The position numbers and the translations under genes are program-made. Below the pieces are notes generated by a model. It saw only the letters and a program-made list of their open reading frames with translations. It was not told the DNA's origin and ran no database searches. From contig CAICTM010001893.1 in NCBI GenBank assembly GCA_903772945.1, forward strand, positions 1 to 21,045: 21,045 nucleotides of DNA, in the 5' to 3' direction. Positions 17,527 to 21,045 of the stretch are shown one piece after another (the stretch's first letter is position 1; every line of letters starts with the position of its first letter). This stretch comes from Seminavis robusta (taxonomy: Eukaryota; Bacillariophyta; Bacillariophyceae; Naviculales; Naviculaceae).

Positions 17527-18005
17527 GAAGTCACAAAGGCGAAGCATTTTGTCCCACTGGTTAATTAACTAACTAAAGTTCGTCTCTGGAGTTCAAGTTC
17601 GGTTCGTGCATTCTTGATTGTGCTTGCACACAGGTTTCACATCATTTGTTATTCTCGGAAGCTGTGGACTCACTTACATATTTGATGAATATTAAAACAA
17701 CAGACTATTTATAATAATATCCTTCAGAATTTAGAACTAAAGCAACAATTGAAGCCAAACAAGTTCGAGAGGAAGCGGAATGCTGGTGGCTTAACAGCCA
17801 AGCTACATCCTCACCAAACGAGAATCACCTTCAACACGAATTCTTCGCCTCTCGTGGGGCTCACATTTTGGCTCCAAATCGAATTCTCCAAAAGTACCTC
17901 ATTTCATTTGCCTCGATGAGGAAAGCCTTCACAAATCAACCCAACGAAAGTTTCAAAAGCAATTACCAACAACAGACTACAAAAAAAGTCAATACAACGT
18001 ACAAC

Positions 18006-18338
18006 ATGACAAAGTCCACCATGACCACACACCCCAGCCGTGTGCCTTTGAGGCGACAATCTGTCGGCAGCAGAAGGCAACGACGTCTCCTTCTCAGCGT
18101 GAGACTTCTCATCAGAGCCCTCCAGTCCACGGGAAACCTGGAAGATGTTTTGCTCGCCAAAATGATCAAAAACACGGTTAAGGAGTGCGTGAGACAGAAC
18201 CGGGCAGGGGAAAAGAATGCGGTGCCTCTTCAACAGAACCTGGAGCTCCGATTGCAAGCGCTTGTGGGGCCACAAATGTTCATGGAAGCCATGGTCATGG
18301 TGGATTTCTACCAAACCAAAAGGCAGCTACGACGTTAA
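18006..18338 (+). CDS. small basic helical protein, paralog B of a tandem pair
   Basis: From ATG 18006 this gives 110 residues: MTKSTMTTHPSRVPLRRQ, a basic patch (GSRRQRR), then helical LLLSVRLLIRALQ, LLAKMIKNTVKECVRQNRAG, VPLQQNLELRLQALVG and FMEAMVMVDFYQ. It is related to the protein at 16165-16557 over its helical half. I prefer 18006 because it gives the same leader length as the paralog and follows an A-rich leader; the in-frame ATG at 17916 would add 30 polar residues, and the frame further up opens only with TTG at 17868. Role unknown; a KIX-like interaction domain is a low-confidence idea. The two paralogs are about 1.4 kb apart on the same strand, consistent with an old tandem duplication. 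Confidence 0.62.
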   Translation: MTKSTMTTHPSRVPLRRQSVGSRRQRRLLLSVRLLIRALQSTGNLEDVLLAKMIKNTVKECVRQNRAGEKNAVPLQQNLELRLQALVGPQMFMEAMVMVDFYQTKRQLRR

Positions 18339-19573
18339 ATTTGAATGAAACGACAGCGCCATCCTTGGAAGCGTTTCTTCGCAAGGACATGACTTGGCTC
18401 TTGCCGCCAACAGCGTCCCCAAGCCTGGCTACTTTCCATGCATTCATTTAGATTCCTCCACTTTGCCGTTCTCCAACCTTCCTTTAGATCTGTCCACTCT
18501 TCTTCTTCTTCTTAACTTAACTTTATAGATGATGCACATTGTAGAACAACAGAGACATTCATCATTCGTTTGTTTTAAACTTAGCGAGCTTCGCGTAATC
18601 CAAGAATAGCATGAGAGTTGCTCTGATTACATCACAGTGTAAGAGGGTCGGAAAGAGAACCTGGTTGTTGCCCCCCTCCCACCAAAGCCAGTTGCTCGAT
18701 CTGATCCGCCACAATGGATCCCGGAGAGACCAATGAAGTGCAAGAAAGGATGCCACCTGCCACTCTACCGGTATCCCGACTTGCATCTGAGCACTTTCAG
18801 TTACTGGTATTCACCGGTTCACCGTAGCGAGAGCCGAAAGGTACCTTTAATTAGATAGCATTTCTGCCCCAGCCAAGGTTCATTGCATCCATCATGACGA
18901 CCAGGAACTTATTTAGCCTTTACTGTAAGCTTGTAGCTAATAGCAAATATGGGACAAAGCAGGCGCGGGAATACTCGATTCAAAACTGGCAGCAGCCAAC
19001 GATGACTCAACCTTCAACTCTTTAGACCATTGCCTCAATTCCTTCTTGGGTAGCAAGGCACGACATTGTCGCCTCAATACTGCCATGATCCTCATGTCGG
19101 TGAATGGATGCATGTGAGTGTGAGAAAGGGTATCCTTCCATGCTGCATGCCTTGGTACCGGCACCGGCGGTACAGTGCAGGGCTAGCTAGAAGCCAAGGA
19201 CATGGCCACGGTCTTGGCTTTCTTCCTCCAAATTGCAAACGTCACGAAATCGATGGATAAGCAAGGTCGAAGGAAGCCAGTTCACAACCCGAATTTTCGG
19301 AAGCGAGAGATCACAATCCAGCTACTACGTAGCTAGAATGAACTTGGAATATGAATACTACAGTGACGTTCCTGCTATGCGTAGCTTTGATCTGAGCCTC
19401 TCACTACTCTTTGGTTTGGATGGTACGATGTAGCCACAAGGACAAGCATCAGCCAGCACTGGCCAGCTACCGGTATGTGATCACCGTCTCTTCCGTGGCT
19501 TTGAAGCATGATAGATACTGTTGATGAGGAGCACACCGAGTAGCATAAGCAACCTGCCGCACATTCTATCTGC

Positions 19574-19597
19574 GTAGTAGCTACTACCTACTAGTAG
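19574..19597. repeat. two adjacent palindromes of CTA/TAG type
   Basis: GTAGTAGCTACTAC (19574-19587) and CTACTAGTAG (19588-19597) are each perfectly self-complementary and directly abut. Confidence 0.75.
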
Positions 19598-19859
19598 CTA
19601 GATGATAACCAACTACAGTTAGTTGCTACAGTACCACATGATATTCCAAACAAACTATCTTTATTAGACTTGGTCATGCTACGAACTTGCGTGGTAGTTT
19701 GGATTGGTGAAATCAAACTCAAACCTCTGCAGAAGATGGGGGAAAGCATAAGTTTCAATGAGGATGCGATCAGCGCTGTGCCCAATCCCATTCTGGATGG
19801 GAGACAGATGCAAGAACTTGACCGCGCAAGTCGCTTAGTTGATTCCAAAAGTCTTTTCA

Positions 19860-20177
19860 GGACTTCCGGCTGGTTTGCTCTCCTGATTTCCAACTGAAAC
19901 ATTCGGTCAAGCTCAATCTTCCCGTTTACCAAGCAACACTCTCCATGTTATCATGCCATGACGCCTTGGGTGGGGAGGCTCCGTTCTTCTTCTCGACCCC
20001 GTTGGGTCCTCTGGGGACGTTACTTCTGCGAGACGATGATGGCGATTTCAACTTGTCCCAGTTGGAACGCTCACCAACAATGATATCAATAGAGAACTTC
20101 ATCTTACTTTCTATTCAACGTGCGGTATCTTGCTTCCAGTTTGGTATGTCTATTATGCTCTTCACGTTGTCTTTCAT
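19860..20177 (-). pseudogene. possible decayed or unspliced minus-strand coding fragment
   Basis: Reading minus, short pieces of protein-like, charged sequence appear in different frames: MKDNVKSIIDIPNWKQDTAR (20177-20115), a 58-codon frame beginning MKFSIDIIVGERSNWDKLKS (20102-19926), then NQESKPAGSPEKTFGIN in another frame near 19860-19905. The composition looks more like coding than the plus-strand frames over the same DNA. Frames are broken by stops and shifts, and no intron of plausible length joins them. No family recognised; it may be chance. Confidence 0.2.
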
Positions 20178-20393
20178 CCACAACATCGTTGGCCACTTTG
20201 CCACAACACAAGACAAGGTTGTGCACGCTACGTGGTGCCGCGGTGCCGCCATTGGCCGAGGAGGTTTGCACTTTGCGAACTGAGAACTGAGCTGGCGAAG
20301 CGAAAGTTGTGACGTCAGCTTAACCCTTTTAGACTATATGAGCTTAACCTTAAACTAAACCATAGCCTTACTGTAACACAAATTCAGGGAGGA

Positions 20394-21045
20394 TGTTGAA
20401 AAGGTGTGAACTTGAACGCACAATTTCTCTAATTTAATCAATATCCTTCCAGCTCTACTGTCTAGTAGACTGGTTATTCGTTTCGTTTTCTCTTTCTCTC
20501 TCGTTCAGATTGTAAGCTCTACAACTGAGCTCCGATATGCATACATATACCAGGATCTTTCGATCCTCTGTTTCTCGCAGTTTCATTTGCAGATAGATCT
20601 CGTCGATCTATCTTCCTGAAGTGCATGGTTGGCCCTGGAGGGCTTTCCCACTTTACTAAACCTATGGACCTTCATCCGTCCATTCATTTGCTCCGTCCCA
20701 TCGCTCCTTGCATTCGTCTCTTCGACCTAACTTCCTAACCTTTGTAGTTGCATCATCTAGACGACCATTGTCCTCGTTCCTCGTACACCTGGCCATCTGA
20801 TGATGATCGGATAACCATCTGATTTGAGTCACACATCCTTAGTCACGAACCGTGACTGCGGATCCCGAGTCGTCTGTCCGTCATACGAAAATACCTTTCT
20901 AACACCCTTCCTGTTTTCGCGATGATGGCAGCGACCTTCTCACCAACTCAAACCAATTGCTCCTTGTCTCCTGTCAGTTTCGGTGCATGTCTGTCGAGGG
21001 TCTCGACGTTGACATTCTTGGTCCCAATGTCGCTCACGTTGTCTT
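20394..21045 (+). mobile_element. possible LTR-retrotransposon left edge, hairpin-rich
   Basis: A purine run (20386-20393) is followed by TGTTGAAAAGG at 20394, the form of a polypurine tract/LTR start in Ty1-copia elements. Downstream lie perfect small hairpins at 20535-20548, 20552-20567, 20591-20613 (9-bp stem), 20841-20857 (7-bp stem) and 20993-21007. Two overlapping frames are open at the window end, from ATG 20922 and ATG 20987, and a minus-strand frame is also open. No gag, integrase or reverse-transcriptase motif is visible and no second LTR copy was found, so this is only suggestive. Confidence 0.25.
20591..20613. repeat. hairpin, 9-bp perfect stem, 5-nt loop
   Basis: AGATAGATC (20591-20599), loop TCGTC, GATCTATCT (20605-20613). 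It is the longest of the series of small hairpins in this end of the window. Confidence 0.75.

Larger units (their letters stand above)
16558..17915. other. intergenic region rich in short tandem repeats and palindromes
   Basis: No gene recognised. It holds an imperfect tandem repeat (16697-16814), a second one (17445-17526), the 16-bp palindrome at 17381-17396, and CTAGCTAG cores at 17192 and 17411. AT-rich sequence at 17680-17740 and an A-rich stretch before 18006 may belong to the promoter and leader of the next gene. Confidence 0.6.
18339..20393. other. intergenic region with dispersed palindromes and no clear gene
   Basis: Open frames here (for example 18562-18786 and 18937-19164 minus; 19066-19433, 19670-19897 and 19945-20283 plus) show no domain, no family resemblance and overlap one another. 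Palindromic motifs recur: TACCGGTA at 18766-18773 and 19468-19475, CTAGCTAG at 19183-19190, and a cluster at 19574-19597. A possible decayed minus-strand coding trace at 19860-20177 is listed separately. Confidence 0.55.

Noticed and set aside
19591..19932. 113-codon minus-strand frame
   Set aside because: No recognisable domain; it overlaps plus-strand frames, and its far end runs through the palindrome cluster at 19574-19597.
20922..21045. Open frame at the right edge as a gene start
   Set aside because: Only 41 codons before the window ends, with a second overlapping ATG frame and an open minus frame; no basis to choose.

Overview
The window reads as nuclear DNA of a photosynthetic stramenopile, most likely a pennate diatom of the Seminavis type; this is inferred from style, not from a database match. 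The reasons are short GT-AG introns (81-209 nt), compact genes on both strands, a transmembrane leucine-rich-repeat protein of the kind expanded in diatoms, and intergenic DNA full of short palindromes (TACCGGTA, CTAGCTAG).

Layout. 1-1000: pyrimidine-skewed non-coding DNA with a chain of small perfect hairpins, possibly part of an LTR element. About 1007-2149 (+): putative type II membrane glycosyltransferase-like protein. 2150-2715: intergenic, three strong inverted repeats. 2716-11824 (-): one very large gene that I reassemble from six exons with all splice phases matching. It predicts a 2813-residue protein, mostly low-complexity and repetitive, with a complete Ulp1/SENP-type (peptidase C48) SUMO-protease core split over exons 4-6, followed by about 950 residues of unknown sequence. 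11825-13220: shared upstream region between divergent genes. 13221-15475 (+): two-exon LRR transmembrane protein. 16165-16557 and about 18006-18338 (+): two small paralogous helical, basic proteins. 18340-20390: intergenic, palindrome-rich, with one possible decayed minus-strand coding trace. 20394-21045: second hairpin-rich stretch with an LTR-like left edge.

The genes show no obvious shared pathway. The glycosyltransferase and LRR genes suggest secretory or cell-surface roles. The giant gene should act in SUMO or ubiquitin-like de-conjugation. The small paralogs look like helical interaction or DNA-associated proteins of unknown role. The most unusual content is the giant SUMO-protease gene (a candidate 12-nt microexon, several in-frame repeat arrays, an unknown C-terminal domain) and the palindrome and hairpin structure of the non-coding DNA.
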